A DNA stretch of 64,000 nucleotides, taken from an uncultured Phocaeicola sp. GTDB lineage: Bacteria > Bacteroidota > Bacteroidia > Bacteroidales > Bacteroidaceae. Made by a program: the position numbers and the translations under genes. Under the pieces are notes generated by a model, which made no database searches, was not told the origin of the DNA, and saw only the letters and a program-made list of their open reading frames with translations. Below are positions 21,095 to 29,159 of the stretch, piece after piece; position 1 is the stretch's first letter; the number at the start of each line of letters is the position of its first letter. Location: assembly GCA_948956705.1 (NCBI GenBank), contig CARCZS010000001.1, forward strand, positions 124,001 to 188,000. Reading direction: 5' to 3'.

Positions 21095-21766
21095 TTACCA
21101 TTGGTTAGTGATTCCCAATATTTTACGTGCATCATCTTGTTTAAATAAAGAATCCAGTGTCTTGATGATTTCTTTTCCATTTTCACGGTCTACAATGCGG
21201 TTGGAAACCATTCTTAATACTTTCATTTTTTCATCGTCCCATGTAAATATGGACATGAGTCGGGCAGTTTGTTTACAGGTGAAGTAGTTGTTTACAACTC
21301 CTACAGATAATAATTCCATTTGGTCGTCCTTAAATGCTTTGTTTTTTACTTTTTTATAGAGGTTTTCAAAATCATGTGGATTCATGGCTTTGTGTTTTGG
21401 TCTGTGCGGGCCAGAATGATCAGGGTGGCTGGGTGGAACTACCGTAATGATTTCATTTGGCGGACACACTGCAACTGGAGGCGGAGTAATGTTGGACTCA
21501 AAAGAATCCATGTTTGTTACCATTCCGTCTACAAAATCGATAATAATTACCGTGTTTGCAGCTGTGGACATATTGGTCTTGGTATATTCCCATTGTTCCG
21601 AGCCGTTGTCGAATCTACGGAAATCGGGTTTCCCAAGTAAATGGCTGACTTCTTCTTGGGACATCCCTCTCTGTACTTTCATAATAGTGCTACTAGTAGT
21701 CAAACTGCAACTGATGACTAAAGTACAAATGGTTAACGCTAATAATGTTTGTTTCAATCTTCTCAT
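21095..21766 (-). CDS. Lipoprotein with BamE/SmpA-like repeat and DUF4476-like C-terminus (copy 2)
   Basis: A 223-residue paralogue of the downstream gene, with lipobox VISC near residue 20. It has the same VQRGMSQEEVSHLLGKPDFRRFD segment and the same C-terminal pattern (FENLYKKVKNKAFKDDQMELL... LMSIFTWDDEKMKVLRMV). A Pro/His-rich insert around residues 100-125 (PPPVAVCPPNEII... HPDHSGPHRPKHK) separates the two domains and is absent from copy 1. The two genes form a tandem duplication and probably one operon, with the promoter just upstream of this copy. Confidence 0.75.
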   Translation of the reverse strand: MRRLKQTLLALTICTLVISCSLTTSSTIMKVQRGMSQEEVSHLLGKPDFRRFDNGSEQWEYTKTNMSTAANTVIIIDFVDGMVTNMDSFESNITPPPVAVCPPNEIITVVPPSHPDHSGPHRPKHKAMNPHDFENLYKKVKNKAFKDDQMELLSVGVVNNYFTCKQTARLMSIFTWDDEKMKVLRMVSNRIVDRENGKEIIKTLDSLFKQDDARKILGITNQW

Positions 21767-21788
21767 TTTTTTGTTTTTTTGTTTGTAA

Positions 21789-21796
21789 CAAAGATA
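21789..21796 (-). promoter_or_regulatory. -7 promoter element for the lipoprotein pair
   Basis: Read on the minus strand this is TATCTTTG, a perfect TAnnTTTG -7 element, 23 bp before the start codon of the lipoprotein gene. No clear -33 TTTG is seen. Confidence 0.5.
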
Positions 21797-22073
21797 AGTT
21801 GGGAAAAGGTATATTCTTCTATCTTTTCCCCTATTTATTTTTAGGGATTTCCCTACTGTTTATATGGTAATTCTTCTAAGAACTGAAATTTATTGATAGG
21901 AAGATTGAGTTTGAATTCTTTAAATTCATATTCCGGAAGATTGGTTGTATTTTTCTCTTGTAGGAAATGTGATTGATTATTTTAACTTCATCTATAATTA
22001 ATGTAAAAACTTCATTTTCACTTTTAACTTCTTGTTCTCGGGTGGTTCTAACCTATAAACTTTTGACGAATAG
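21797..22073. other. Intergenic region between divergent lipoprotein and sigma-factor genes
   Basis: An A+T-rich stretch of about 280 bp. No open frame, RNA gene or strong hairpin stands out. A promoter for the sigma factor gene must lie here, but no element matches the housekeeping consensus well. An ECF sigma factor often recognises its own promoter, whose sequence I cannot predict. Confidence 0.4.
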
Positions 22074-22610
22074 ATGATAAACGAAGATAAAATTAGGGAA
22101 GTATGGGCTTCCAACCCGGAACGGGGATTTAAACTGTTGATAGATTTTTTTCAACAGCCCATATATTGGCATATCCGGAGATTGGTTGTATCACATGAGG
22201 ATGCAGAGGATATTCTGCAGGAAGTCTTTATTCGCGTCTTTCGCCATCTTCCTCAGTTTAGGGAGGAAAGTTCATTGGGGACATGGATTTACCGGATAGC
22301 GACCAATGAGTGTCTCCGTTTTCTGAATATGCGTAAGGAACAAGCTGTTTCGGCGGAAGAAGTTCAGGAAGAGTTAATGAATAAGTTGATGGCGTCAGAT
22401 TATGTGGATTATGAGAACGAAATGGCGGTGAAATTTCAGCAGGCTATTTTGATGCTTCCTGAAAAGCAGCGGGTAGTTTTCAATCTTCGTTATTATGATG
22501 AACTGGAATATGAGGAAATTAGCAGGATTACGGACACGAAAGTGGATACGTTGAAAGTGAATTATCATTATGCAAAAGAGAAGATAAAAGAGTACATGAT
22601 AAATAATTAA
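22074..22610 (+). CDS. ECF-type RNA polymerase sigma factor
   Basis: A 178-residue sigma-70 family protein with only regions 2 and 4, as in ECF factors. Region 2 contains EDAEDILQEVFIRVFRHLPQFREESSLGTWIYRIATNECLRFLN. Region 4 contains LPEKQRVVFNLRYYDELEYEEISRITDTKVDTLKVNYHYAKEKIKEYM with its helix-turn-helix. It directs RNA polymerase to a small set of promoters. The next gene starts 7 bp downstream and encodes a single-span membrane protein, a typical arrangement for a sigma factor and its anti-sigma partner. Confidence 0.93.
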   Translation: MINEDKIREVWASNPERGFKLLIDFFQQPIYWHIRRLVVSHEDAEDILQEVFIRVFRHLPQFREESSLGTWIYRIATNECLRFLNMRKEQAVSAEEVQEELMNKLMASDYVDYENEMAVKFQQAILMLPEKQRVVFNLRYYDELEYEEISRITDTKVDTLKVNYHYAKEKIKEYMINN

Positions 22611-22617
22611 AGACAGG

Positions 22618-22980
22618 ATGGAAAAGGAGTTTGATTTTAAGAATATTGGGAAGCGGATGCCTTATCGTACCCCTGATGGCTTTTTCGGAAAAATGCAGAA
22701 GCAAGTATTGGAGCGTACACAGGCTGAGAGGTTTAATAGGCAGCATAGAATAAAATTGATTATTGGGGCTGCTTTAGCTATTGCGGCTGTCATGTTGGGA
22801 GTTCTTTTCTTTCCGATATCCCAACCTGTGGCAGAGGAGTTGCCTTCTCCTTCACTTATTGTTTCTACGGATTTAGACTCTTCTTATTCAGATACTTTGG
22901 ATCGTTATATAGAATCTATGTCTGATGAGGAATTAGCAGGATGGGTGGAATTATCTGAAAATGATATATTTATAAATTGA
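22618..22980 (+). CDS. Small single-span membrane protein, putative anti-sigma partner
   Basis: A 120-residue protein with a cytoplasmic N-terminus (FDFKNIGKRMPYRTPDGFFGKMQKQVL) and one membrane segment at about residues 43-62 (LIIGAALAIAAVMLGVLFF). A short exported tail is rich in Ser, Asp and Glu. I recognise the N-terminal pattern from Bacteroidetes proteins encoded next to ECF sigma genes, but it lacks the zinc-binding motif of classical anti-sigma factors. Its role is inferred from the 7-bp spacing to the sigma gene and from its topology. Confidence 0.6.
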   Translation: MEKEFDFKNIGKRMPYRTPDGFFGKMQKQVLERTQAERFNRQHRIKLIIGAALAIAAVMLGVLFFPISQPVAEELPSPSLIVSTDLDSSYSDTLDRYIESMSDEELAGWVELSENDIFIN

Positions 22981-23001
22981 TTAATCACTAAAAACAAAAA
23001 A

Positions 23002-23550
23002 ATGATGAGAACAAAATTTTTTTTAATGATGTTGGCAGCCATTGTTATGGGAAGTCAGGTAACACTTTTTGCACAAGAAAAGAAAGGAGCTAAATCTGAA
23101 AGAAGGCAGTTTAATAAAGAGCAGATGCTGGAAATACAGTGCAATCAAATTATAAAAGGATTGGCATTGGATGACGCAACGACTGCTAAATTTATTCCGG
23201 TGTATAAACAATACATGGAAGAAATGCGGGCTACTCGTCATATGGGAGCCTGTCGAAATATTGCAAATAGAACGGCTGCAGATAAACAGACCCCCAAACC
23301 GCTTCCTACAGATGCTGAAGTGGAGCAGGCTATCAAGGCACGTTTCGCGCAGAGTAGAAAGATACTGGATGTTCGTGAGAAGTATTATAATGAGTTCCGG
23401 AAATTTCTTTCTCCTAAACAAATTCAGAAAATGTATAATATGGAGAAACACAATGGCGATAAATTCCGTAAAGAGATGAGAAAAAGACAAGGAATGAAAA
23501 AACAGCATGATGGGAGAAGACATATGCCACAGGGCGATGTGAAGAAATAA
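23002..23550 (+). CDS. Exported basic protein, Spy/CpxP-like or DUF4890-like
   Basis: A 182-residue protein with a signal peptide (FLMMLAAIVMGSQVTLFAQ) and a helical, Lys/Arg-rich mature part. Segments LDDATTAKFIPVYKQYMEEMRA and REKYYNEFRKFLSPKQIQKMYNMEK resemble the helical repeats of periplasmic Spy/CpxP-type proteins. It follows the sigma factor and its putative partner by 22 bp and may be controlled by them as an envelope stress protein. That role is inference. A hairpin terminator follows. Confidence 0.6.
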   Translation: MMRTKFFLMMLAAIVMGSQVTLFAQEKKGAKSERRQFNKEQMLEIQCNQIIKGLALDDATTAKFIPVYKQYMEEMRATRHMGACRNIANRTAADKQTPKPLPTDAEVEQAIKARFAQSRKILDVREKYYNEFRKFLSPKQIQKMYNMEKHNGDKFRKEMRKRQGMKKQHDGRRHMPQGDVKK

Positions 23551-23605
23551 ATATGGATGAAAATGTAAAAATTGTGCTTTCATTGTCTTTATAGCTTTAT
23601 TCTTT

Positions 23606-23633
23606 TAGTGGCTGCTGTTTATGGTAGCCACTA
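23606..23633 (+). terminator. Terminator after the sigma-factor operon
   Basis: A perfect 8-bp stem TAGTGGCT (23606-23613) / AGCCACTA (23626-23633) with a 12-nt loop is followed by TTTTGTTTT. It lies 55 bp past the last stop codon. Confidence 0.7.
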
Positions 23634-23705
23634 TTTTGTTTTCTCAGTGGAAGTATATATTTTTGTGAAGCTAATAGTAGCTATTTAACTAATAAAAACA
23701 ATACG

Positions 23706-24347
23706 ATGAAAGTAAAGAAATTAAGTGGTAAAGTTCAAGATGCACAACAAATACCGACCTTGTTTGATAATGAGAACATTACGTATCATCCTATTGATAT
23801 AGTGAACTGGAAAGAATATCCTTATCAACCTCAAGTCTCTTTTCGTATAGCCTATACAAATGATGCTATATTAGTCCATTATAAAGTAGTAGAAGACAGT
23901 GTTCGTGCCAAATACGGTGAAGATAACGGTAGTGTTTGGACAGATTCCTGTGTGGAATTTTTCTCTATTCCTGCGGGAGATGGCATTTATTATAATTTGG
24001 AATGTAACTGTATCGCTACGATTCTTTTAGCAGCAGGTTCGGAGCGTAATAATCGTGAAATGGCTCCTTCTGAAATAACGGATCAGGTGAAGCGTTGGGC
24101 TAGCTTGGGCAGAGAAACTTTTGAAGAAAAGATAGGAGAATGTACTTGGGAGGTGGCTTTGCTGATTCCGTATAAGGTATTTTTTAAGCATGCCATTACC
24201 GGGCTGGATGGAATGAGCATACGGGCTAATTTTTATAAATGTGGAGATGAATTGCAAAAGCCTCATTTCTTATCATGGAATCCTATTAAAATAGAGAAGC
24301 CGGATTTTCATCGTCCGGATTTCTTTGGACTTTTGGAATTCGAATGA
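23706..24347 (+). CDS. CBM9-like (DOMON-type) carbohydrate-binding protein
   Basis: A 213-residue protein of the carbohydrate-binding family 9-like group. Recognisable parts are VSFRIAYTNDAILVHYKVVEDSVRAKYGEDNGSVWTDSCVEFF, FYKCGDELQKPHFLSWNPIKIEKPDFHRPDFFG at the C-terminus, and a central LGRETFEEK. There is no signal peptide from the chosen start, which is unusual for a glycan-binding module, so it may act in the cytoplasm. Ligand unknown. It is a single gene with its own promoter-like region upstream (TATATTTTTG near 23655-23665). Confidence 0.75.
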   Translation: MKVKKLSGKVQDAQQIPTLFDNENITYHPIDIVNWKEYPYQPQVSFRIAYTNDAILVHYKVVEDSVRAKYGEDNGSVWTDSCVEFFSIPAGDGIYYNLECNCIATILLAAGSERNNREMAPSEITDQVKRWASLGRETFEEKIGECTWEVALLIPYKVFFKHAITGLDGMSIRANFYKCGDELQKPHFLSWNPIKIEKPDFHRPDFFGLLEFE

Positions 24348-24368
24348 AATTCGTAATTAATTTAAAAA

Positions 24369-24402
24369 GATTGCATACAGCCGGATAAAAATGGTAAGTT
24401 TG
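24369..24402 (+). promoter_or_regulatory. Promoter of the LysM glucosaminidase gene
   Basis: ATTG (24370-24373) and TAAGTTTG (24395-24402) are spaced like the Bacteroidales -33/-7 pair (TTTG and TAnnTTTG, here 21 bp apart). The start codon is about 50 bp downstream. Confidence 0.6.
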
Positions 24403-24452
24403 CAACTATATATAGCGGAAAAAGTATAGTCGCGATTTTGAAACAGTTTTAT

Positions 24453-25349
24453 ATGATGAAACATACGTTGAAATTTATATTAATCGGGTTGTTTTGTTGT
24501 CTATGTAATTTTACAGTGCAAGCGCAAACCCGTAACCGGCAGTATGAGGAATATATTCATAAGTATAAAGATCTCGCTATCGATGAGATGAAACGGTATC
24601 GTATTCCTGCCAGCATCACTTTGGCTCAAGGATTATTGGAATCAGGAGCGGGAAAAAGTACACTGGCTCGTAAATCCAATAATCATTTCGGTATAAAATG
24701 TGGTGGTGACTGGACTGGTCGTACTGTACGGCATGATGATGATGTCCGTAATGAATGTTTTCGTGCCTATAAGCACCCTCGTGATTCATATGAAGATCAT
24801 TCTAAATTTTTAAAAGGACGTTCACGTTATGCATCTCTTTTTAAATTAAAAATCACCGATTATAAAGGATGGGCGCATGGGCTGAAGAAAGCGGGATATG
24901 CTACTGACCCTCGCTATGCATATCGTTTAATTGATATCATTGAATTATATGAATTACATAAGTATGATACCAAGGATGGTATAAAGTGGATGAAGGAATT
25001 CCCAAACCCGCATCAGCCTTATTTGGCTAATGATTTACTCTATATTGTGGTACGTCCGGGGGATACATTTAAAAAACTTTCTAAAGAATTTGATATCAGT
25101 CAACGCAAGTTGAGGAAATACAATGATCTTTATAAGGGATATGTATTGAAGCCAGGAGATATTATTTATTTGGATAAAAAGCATCGTCGTGCGGATAAGG
25201 AACACATAGTTCATGTTGTCCGTGGGGGAGAATCTATGTATTCCATTTCCCAAAAATATGGTATTCGTCTGAAAAATTTATATAAGATGAATAAGATGAA
25301 ACCGGAAGACCCTTCTCCTAAAGTAGGTGATATATTGCGTTTGCGTTAA
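24453..25349 (+). CDS. Exported glucosaminidase with two LysM domains
   Basis: About 298 residues from the ATG at 24453; an upstream TTG at 24438 is in frame but less likely. A signal peptide (LIGLFCCLCNFTVQAQ) is followed by a glucosaminidase domain: ASITLAQGLLESGAGKSTLARKSNNHFGIKC with the catalytic Glu, and YRAYKHPRDSYEDHS-type residues. Two LysM repeats lie in the C-terminal third (YIVVRPGDTFKKLSKEFDIS and HVVRGGESMYSISQKYGI). It likely cuts peptidoglycan glycan chains in the periplasm, held by LysM binding. The gene ends just before the first candidate enhancer palindrome. Confidence 0.9.
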   Translation: MMKHTLKFILIGLFCCLCNFTVQAQTRNRQYEEYIHKYKDLAIDEMKRYRIPASITLAQGLLESGAGKSTLARKSNNHFGIKCGGDWTGRTVRHDDDVRNECFRAYKHPRDSYEDHSKFLKGRSRYASLFKLKITDYKGWAHGLKKAGYATDPRYAYRLIDIIELYELHKYDTKDGIKWMKEFPNPHQPYLANDLLYIVVRPGDTFKKLSKEFDISQRKLRKYNDLYKGYVLKPGDIIYLDKKHRRADKEHIVHVVRGGESMYSISQKYGIRLKNLYKMNKMKPEDPSPKVGDILRLR

Positions 25350-25376
25350 TCATTATTGTACGGTAACTGATGTTTA

Positions 25377-25418
25377 AAAGCGTACAGGGTGTCCGATATC
25401 GGACACCCTGTACGCTTT
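25377..25418. promoter_or_regulatory. Perfect 42-bp palindrome with TGTCCGATATCGGACA core, candidate enhancer (UAS 1)
   Basis: Every base from 25377 to 25418 pairs about the centre 25397.5. The 16-bp core TGTCCGATATCGGACA recurs, with small changes, at 35590-35605 and 26995-27010. The core centre is 54.5 bp before the GG of a -24/-12 promoter. It could also act as a terminator for the preceding gene, but the repeated core and fixed spacing argue for a binding site of an NtrC-type activator. Confidence 0.75.
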
Positions 25419-25450
25419 ATTTGTTGTTGATTATCAATAAGTTGTTTCCT

Positions 25451-25466
25451 TGGCACGGATGTTGTT
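25451..25466 (+). promoter_or_regulatory. Sigma-54 type promoter of the HlyD-like adaptor gene
   Basis: TGGCAC-5 nt-TTGTT matches the -24/-12 consensus TGGCAC-N5-TTGCW with one mismatch (T for C in the -12 GC). A start site about 25476 would give a leader of about 35 nt before the ATG at 25511. Confidence 0.7.
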
Positions 25467-25510
25467 TATTCTTTAGCACAAAAATGATAATAATAAAATT
25501 ACAATAAGTT

Positions 25511-26758
25511 ATGGACAGAGAAATTCCTAAAGAAGTGCGTGATAAGGAGCGCAAAAAGAAGTTCATTAAATATGGTGCAATAGGTGTGGCGGCAGTGGTA
25601 TGTATAGCTGTATTGATTTCGTTTATGCGAAGCAGCGTCAATAGGAAAGATTTGGTGTTTTCAGAAGTGGACAATGGAACTATTGAAGTAAGTGTCAGTG
25701 CTTCCGGTAAGGTTGTTCCGGCTTTTGAAGAGATTATCAATTCACCTATTAATACTCGTATCGTGGAAGTTTACCGTAAGGGAGGAGACAGTGTGGATGT
25801 AGGTACGCCGATTTTGAAACTTGATTTGCAGAGTACGGAAACCGAATACAAGAAATTACTGGATGAAGAACAGATGAAACGTTATCAGTTAGAGCAGTTG
25901 AAAGTGAATAATAATACGTATCTGAGTGATTTATCGATGCAAGTGAAAATTTCCGCCATGAAATTGAACCGTATGGAGGTGGAACTTCGTAACGAACGTT
26001 ATTTGGATAGTTTGGGCTCTGGAACAACGGACAAGGTTCGTCAGGCTGAACTGAACTTTAATACCGGAAAATTGGAATTGGAACAGCTCCGTCAGCAATA
26101 CGCGAATGAATCGAAAGTAAAAGAGGCTGATTTGAAAGTGAAGGAATTGGAATTCAATATTTTCTCAAAGAGTCTTGCTGAAATGAAACGTACATTGGAT
26201 GACGCTCAAATTCGTTCACCGCGTAAAGCGATTCTTACCTATATAAATAATCAGGTAGGTGCGCAGGTAGCGGAAGGCAGCCAGGTAGCTATCATTTCTG
26301 ATTTGAGCCATTTTAAAGTGGAAGGTGAAATAGCTGATACATACGGTGACCGTGTGGCAGCAGGTGGACGTGCCATAGTCAAGATTGGCAATGAGAAACT
26401 GGAAGGAACGGTAAGTAGTGTGACACCGTTGAGTAAGAATGGGGTGATTTCGTTTATTGTACAACTGAATGAAGATAATAACAAGCGATTGCGTTCCGGC
26501 TTGAAGACAGATGTGTATGTAATGAATGCCGTGAAAGAAGGGGTTTTAAGATTGGCGAATGCTTCTTACTATGTCGGTCGCGGTGAGTATGAATTATTTG
26601 TTCAGGATAGTAAGGATGAAATAGTAAAGCGTAAGGTTCAATTGGGTGATAGTAATTTTGAATATGTGGAAGTCATATCGGGGTTGAAACCGGGTGACAA
26701 GGTGGTTGTCAGCGATATGAGCAGTTACAAAAACAAGAATAAGCTGAAGTTGAAATAA
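25511..26758 (+). CDS. HlyD/MacA-type periplasmic adaptor of an efflux system
   Basis: A 415-residue membrane fusion protein. One N-terminal membrane segment (about residues 18-37, YGAIGVAAVVCIAVLISF) anchors it in the inner membrane. A lipoyl-like half (VSASGKVVPAFEEIINSP), a long coiled-coil hairpin (about residues 105-220), the second lipoyl half (AILTYINNQVGAQVAEGSQV), and a beta-barrel domain follow. Such adaptors join an inner membrane ABC transporter to a TolC-type channel. The ATPase, six permeases and TolC-like gene lie downstream on the same strand but begin after a separate regulatory gap. Confidence 0.92.
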   Translation: MDREIPKEVRDKERKKKFIKYGAIGVAAVVCIAVLISFMRSSVNRKDLVFSEVDNGTIEVSVSASGKVVPAFEEIINSPINTRIVEVYRKGGDSVDVGTPILKLDLQSTETEYKKLLDEEQMKRYQLEQLKVNNNTYLSDLSMQVKISAMKLNRMEVELRNERYLDSLGSGTTDKVRQAELNFNTGKLELEQLRQQYANESKVKEADLKVKELEFNIFSKSLAEMKRTLDDAQIRSPRKAILTYINNQVGAQVAEGSQVAIISDLSHFKVEGEIADTYGDRVAAGGRAIVKIGNEKLEGTVSSVTPLSKNGVISFIVQLNEDNNKRLRSGLKTDVYVMNAVKEGVLRLANASYYVGRGEYELFVQDSKDEIVKRKVQLGDSNFEYVEVISGLKPGDKVVVSDMSSYKNKNKLKLK

Positions 26759-26819
26759 GAAGCAGCTATGACATAAACAACAAGATAAAACTCTCTCTTA
26801 ATTAATACATTGATTGTTA

Positions 26820-26861
26820 CGGGAAATGAAGTGTTTTTTCATCCTTTTCACTCATTTCCCG
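26820..26861 (+). terminator. Hairpin after the adaptor gene, likely terminator
   Basis: Arms CGGGAAATGA (26820-26829) and TCATTTCCCG (26852-26861) pair perfectly, with a further GTG/CAC inside after one bulged A. It lies about 60 bp past the adaptor stop codon. There is no long T run after it. Confidence 0.55.
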
Positions 26862-26994
26862 AACATAATTTAATTTGTTCTTAGGCTATGTCGTTTTTTT
26901 GATCGTTTACCTTTTTATATTATTCATAGTGCTTGTTGACATTTTTTTCCGGCATACAGCATCAGTCGTATTAGTCCGGTAAAAACGGTCACAC

Positions 26995-27010
26995 CGTCTG
27001 TTATCGGACA
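26995..27010. promoter_or_regulatory. Diverged enhancer dyad (UAS 2) before the ABC ATPase gene
   Basis: CGTCTGTTATCGGACA matches the core TGTCCGATATCGGACA at 13 of 16 positions: the right half is intact and the left half has three changes. Its centre (27002.5) is 53.5 bp before the GG of the weak -24/-12 element, one base off the spacing at the two other sites. Confidence 0.55.
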
Positions 27011-27054
27011 GTATGTAGAATTAAAATTCGTTGAATATTAAATGATTATAGCTT

Positions 27055-27070
27055 TGGAATGTCTTTTGAT
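27055..27070 (+). promoter_or_regulatory. Weak sigma-54 type promoter of the ABC ATPase gene
   Basis: TGGAAT-5 nt-TTGAT keeps the -24 GG and the -12 TTG but lacks the usual C after each. A start near 27080 would give a leader of about 40 nt. Alone it would be unconvincing; the fixed distance to the enhancer-like dyad is what supports it. Confidence 0.4.
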
Positions 27071-27120
27071 TCATGAAAATAGAAAGTGTATAAGATTAAC
27101 AATTTAAATAAGAAAAAAAT

Positions 27121-27792
27121 ATGGCAATGATTAAATTAACCGGTATCAATAAAATCTACCGTACGAATGAGATTGAAACATTAGCGCTGGAAAATGTAAA
27201 TTTGGATGTGGCTAAAGGGGAGTTTGTCAGCATTATGGGTCCTTCCGGTTGCGGCAAGTCTACCTTGCTGAATATTATGGGGCTGCTGGACGCTCCCAGC
27301 AGTGGAAAGATTGAAATAAACGGCACGTCTGTAGAAAGCATGAAGGACAAGGAACTGGCTGCTTTCCGTAACAAGACCTTGGGCTTTGTATTCCAGTCGT
27401 TCCACCTGATTAATTCGCTGAATGTGATTGACAATGTGGAGTTGCCTTTGCTCTATAGAAAGATGGCTGCCAAGGAGCGTACCCGTCTGGCAAAAGAAGT
27501 GTTGGATCGTGTCGGTTTAAGTCATCGTATGCGGCACATGCCCACACAGCTTTCCGGAGGACAGTGCCAGCGTGTAGCGATAGCCCGTGCTATTGTGGGT
27601 AATCCTGAAATTATTCTTGCGGATGAGCCTACCGGTAATCTGGACTCAAAGATGGGTGCAGAGGTCATGGAATTGTTGCATAAATTAAATAAAGAGGATG
27701 GACGGACCATTGTGATGGTAACCCATAATGAAGAACAAGCCAAACAGACTTCCAGAACCATTCGTTTCTTTGATGGGCGTCAGGTGCAATAA
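27121..27792 (+). CDS. ABC transporter ATPase, LolD/MacB type
   Basis: A 223-residue ATPase with all motifs: Walker [10 protein letters not shown] (about residues 40-48), Q-loop in FVFQSFHLI, signature [14 protein letters not shown], Walker [13 protein letters not shown], and H-loop MVTHNEE. This class powers MacB and LolCDE-type transporters, which move molecules from the outer face of the inner membrane. It is the only ATPase in the cluster and must serve all six permeases that follow. The first permease starts 43 bp downstream. Confidence 0.95.
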   Translation: MAMIKLTGINKIYRTNEIETLALENVNLDVAKGEFVSIMGPSGCGKSTLLNIMGLLDAPSSGKIEINGTSVESMKDKELAAFRNKTLGFVFQSFHLINSLNVIDNVELPLLYRKMAAKERTRLAKEVLDRVGLSHRMRHMPTQLSGGQCQRVAIARAIVGNPEIILADEPTGNLDSKMGAEVMELLHKLNKEDGRTIVMVTHNEEQAKQTSRTIRFFDGRQVQ

Positions 27793-27835
27793 CTACTGAT
27801 TACTATGAAAAGGAATTTATTAAGAAATAACAGAG

Positions 27836-29128
27836 ATGATTAAACAGTATTTTAAGCAAGCTTTGGCGCAACTTCGCCAGCATCCGCTTATCAGTGTCAT
27901 CAGCATTGCAGGAACTGCTCTTAGCATTTTCCTTATTATGTTGGTAGTGATGCTACAACAAGTGAAGGTCGCTCCTTTTTCTCCCGAGTCAAACCGGAAT
28001 CGTTTTCTGCATGTGCATTATATGAGCATAAGTCATAAGGATTGGGGGGACGGAACAAGTAACGGACCGATGAGCGTGCGGACGGCGCGTGAGGTATATA
28101 AATCATTGAAAACCCCTGAAGCTGTCACTATTTATTGCAGTATGCCGGTATCGACTCCTGTTTCATTACCCGCTATGCCGGCTATTGGAGCGGATGTGCG
28201 GGAAACGGATGATACTTTTTTTAAAGTGTTCGATTTTCGTTTTGTGAATGGAAAACCATACGATGAAGCTACTTTCAATGCGGGCACTCCTGTGGCTGTG
28301 ATTACTGAGAGCATATCGCGGGCTTTGTTTGGTTCCACAGAATCTGCGGGCAAAGAGTTTTTGTTGAATCATGCTCCCTATCGTGTGGTAGGGGTAGTGA
28401 AAGATGTATCTACTCTTGCCGATGCTTCTTATGGCCAAGTATGGATTCCCTTTACTTCGACGGATTTGCCTAGTGATACGTGGAGTGACCAGCACATGGG
28501 GATGATGAGTGTCACTATTTTGGCTCGAAGCCATGATGATTTTGGAGAAATCCGTGCTGAAGCCAAGCGGCGTATGAGTGAGTATAATTCTATTCTTGCC
28601 GATCAGGGGTATACGTTGATAGACCGTAACCGGCCATACGATCAGGAAACTCAGTCTATTTCATTTGCAGCTAACTTGGAGCCGGATTTGAAGTCGGCTC
28701 GTCGTGAACGTGCTATCATTTTTATCATTCTGTTGTTAGTACCTGCTATAAATCTGAGCAGTATGACGCAAAGCCGGTTGCGCCAACGTGTGGCGGAAAT
28801 AGGAGTACGCCGTGCTTTTGGGAGCACCCGCATGGAAATGGTTGGACAAATAATCATGGAAAACCTGGTCGTGACTTTGTTGGCTGGTGCCGTAGGTTTG
28901 TTTATCAGTATTGTTATGGCTTATTTAGGTACCGATATCCTGTTTGCACAGCCTTATAGTGCGACATTGAATGCCCCTACAGTTGATTCCAGTATTTTAT
29001 TGCACCCTTCCACTTTCCTTTATGCGTTGTTGTTTTGCTTTGTTTTGAATTTGCTGAGTAGCGGCATTCCTGCTTGGAGGGCTTCAAGGACTAGCATTGT
29101 CAATGCACTGGGAGGAAGGATTCACTAA
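27836..29128 (+). CDS. MacB/FtsX-type permease, type A, pair 1
   Basis: A 430-residue permease with one membrane segment near residues 18-40 (LISVISIAGTALSIFLIMLVVML), a large periplasmic domain, and three membrane segments in the last third. The C-terminal part (LLLVPAINLSSMTQSRLRQRVAEIGVRRAFGSTRMEMVGQIIMENLVV) is the FtsX core, with the coupling segment that contacts the ATPase. It lacks its own ATPase domain, unlike E. coli MacB. It is the first member of an A-B pair with the next gene (31-bp gap) and resembles the permeases at 30450 and 33028. Confidence 0.88.
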   Translation: MIKQYFKQALAQLRQHPLISVISIAGTALSIFLIMLVVMLQQVKVAPFSPESNRNRFLHVHYMSISHKDWGDGTSNGPMSVRTAREVYKSLKTPEAVTIYCSMPVSTPVSLPAMPAIGADVRETDDTFFKVFDFRFVNGKPYDEATFNAGTPVAVITESISRALFGSTESAGKEFLLNHAPYRVVGVVKDVSTLADASYGQVWIPFTSTDLPSDTWSDQHMGMMSVTILARSHDDFGEIRAEAKRRMSEYNSILADQGYTLIDRNRPYDQETQSISFAANLEPDLKSARRERAIIFIILLLVPAINLSSMTQSRLRQRVAEIGVRRAFGSTRMEMVGQIIMENLVVTLLAGAVGLFISIVMAYLGTDILFAQPYSATLNAPTVDSSILLHPSTFLYALLFCFVLNLLSSGIPAWRASRTSIVNALGGRIH

Positions 29129-29159
29129 GGTGATAACGAATTAAAAGTAAAGAATCAAG

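Larger units (their letters stand above)
26759..27120. other. 362-bp regulatory gap between adaptor and ATPase genes
   Basis: No open frame of interest is present. The gap holds a terminator-like hairpin (26820-26861), a diverged copy of the enhancer dyad (26995-27010), and a weak -24/-12 promoter (27055-27070). The adaptor and the ATPase-permease cluster are therefore probably separate transcripts with the same control. Confidence 0.6.

Noticed and set aside
24438..24452. TTG start for the LysM glucosaminidase
   Set aside because: The ATG at 24453 directly precedes a good signal peptide; the extra residues add nothing recognisable.
25377..25418. Palindrome read only as a rho-independent terminator
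   Set aside because: The same core recurs at two other gaps at a fixed distance from sigma-54-like promoters, which a terminator would not explain. A double role remains possible.
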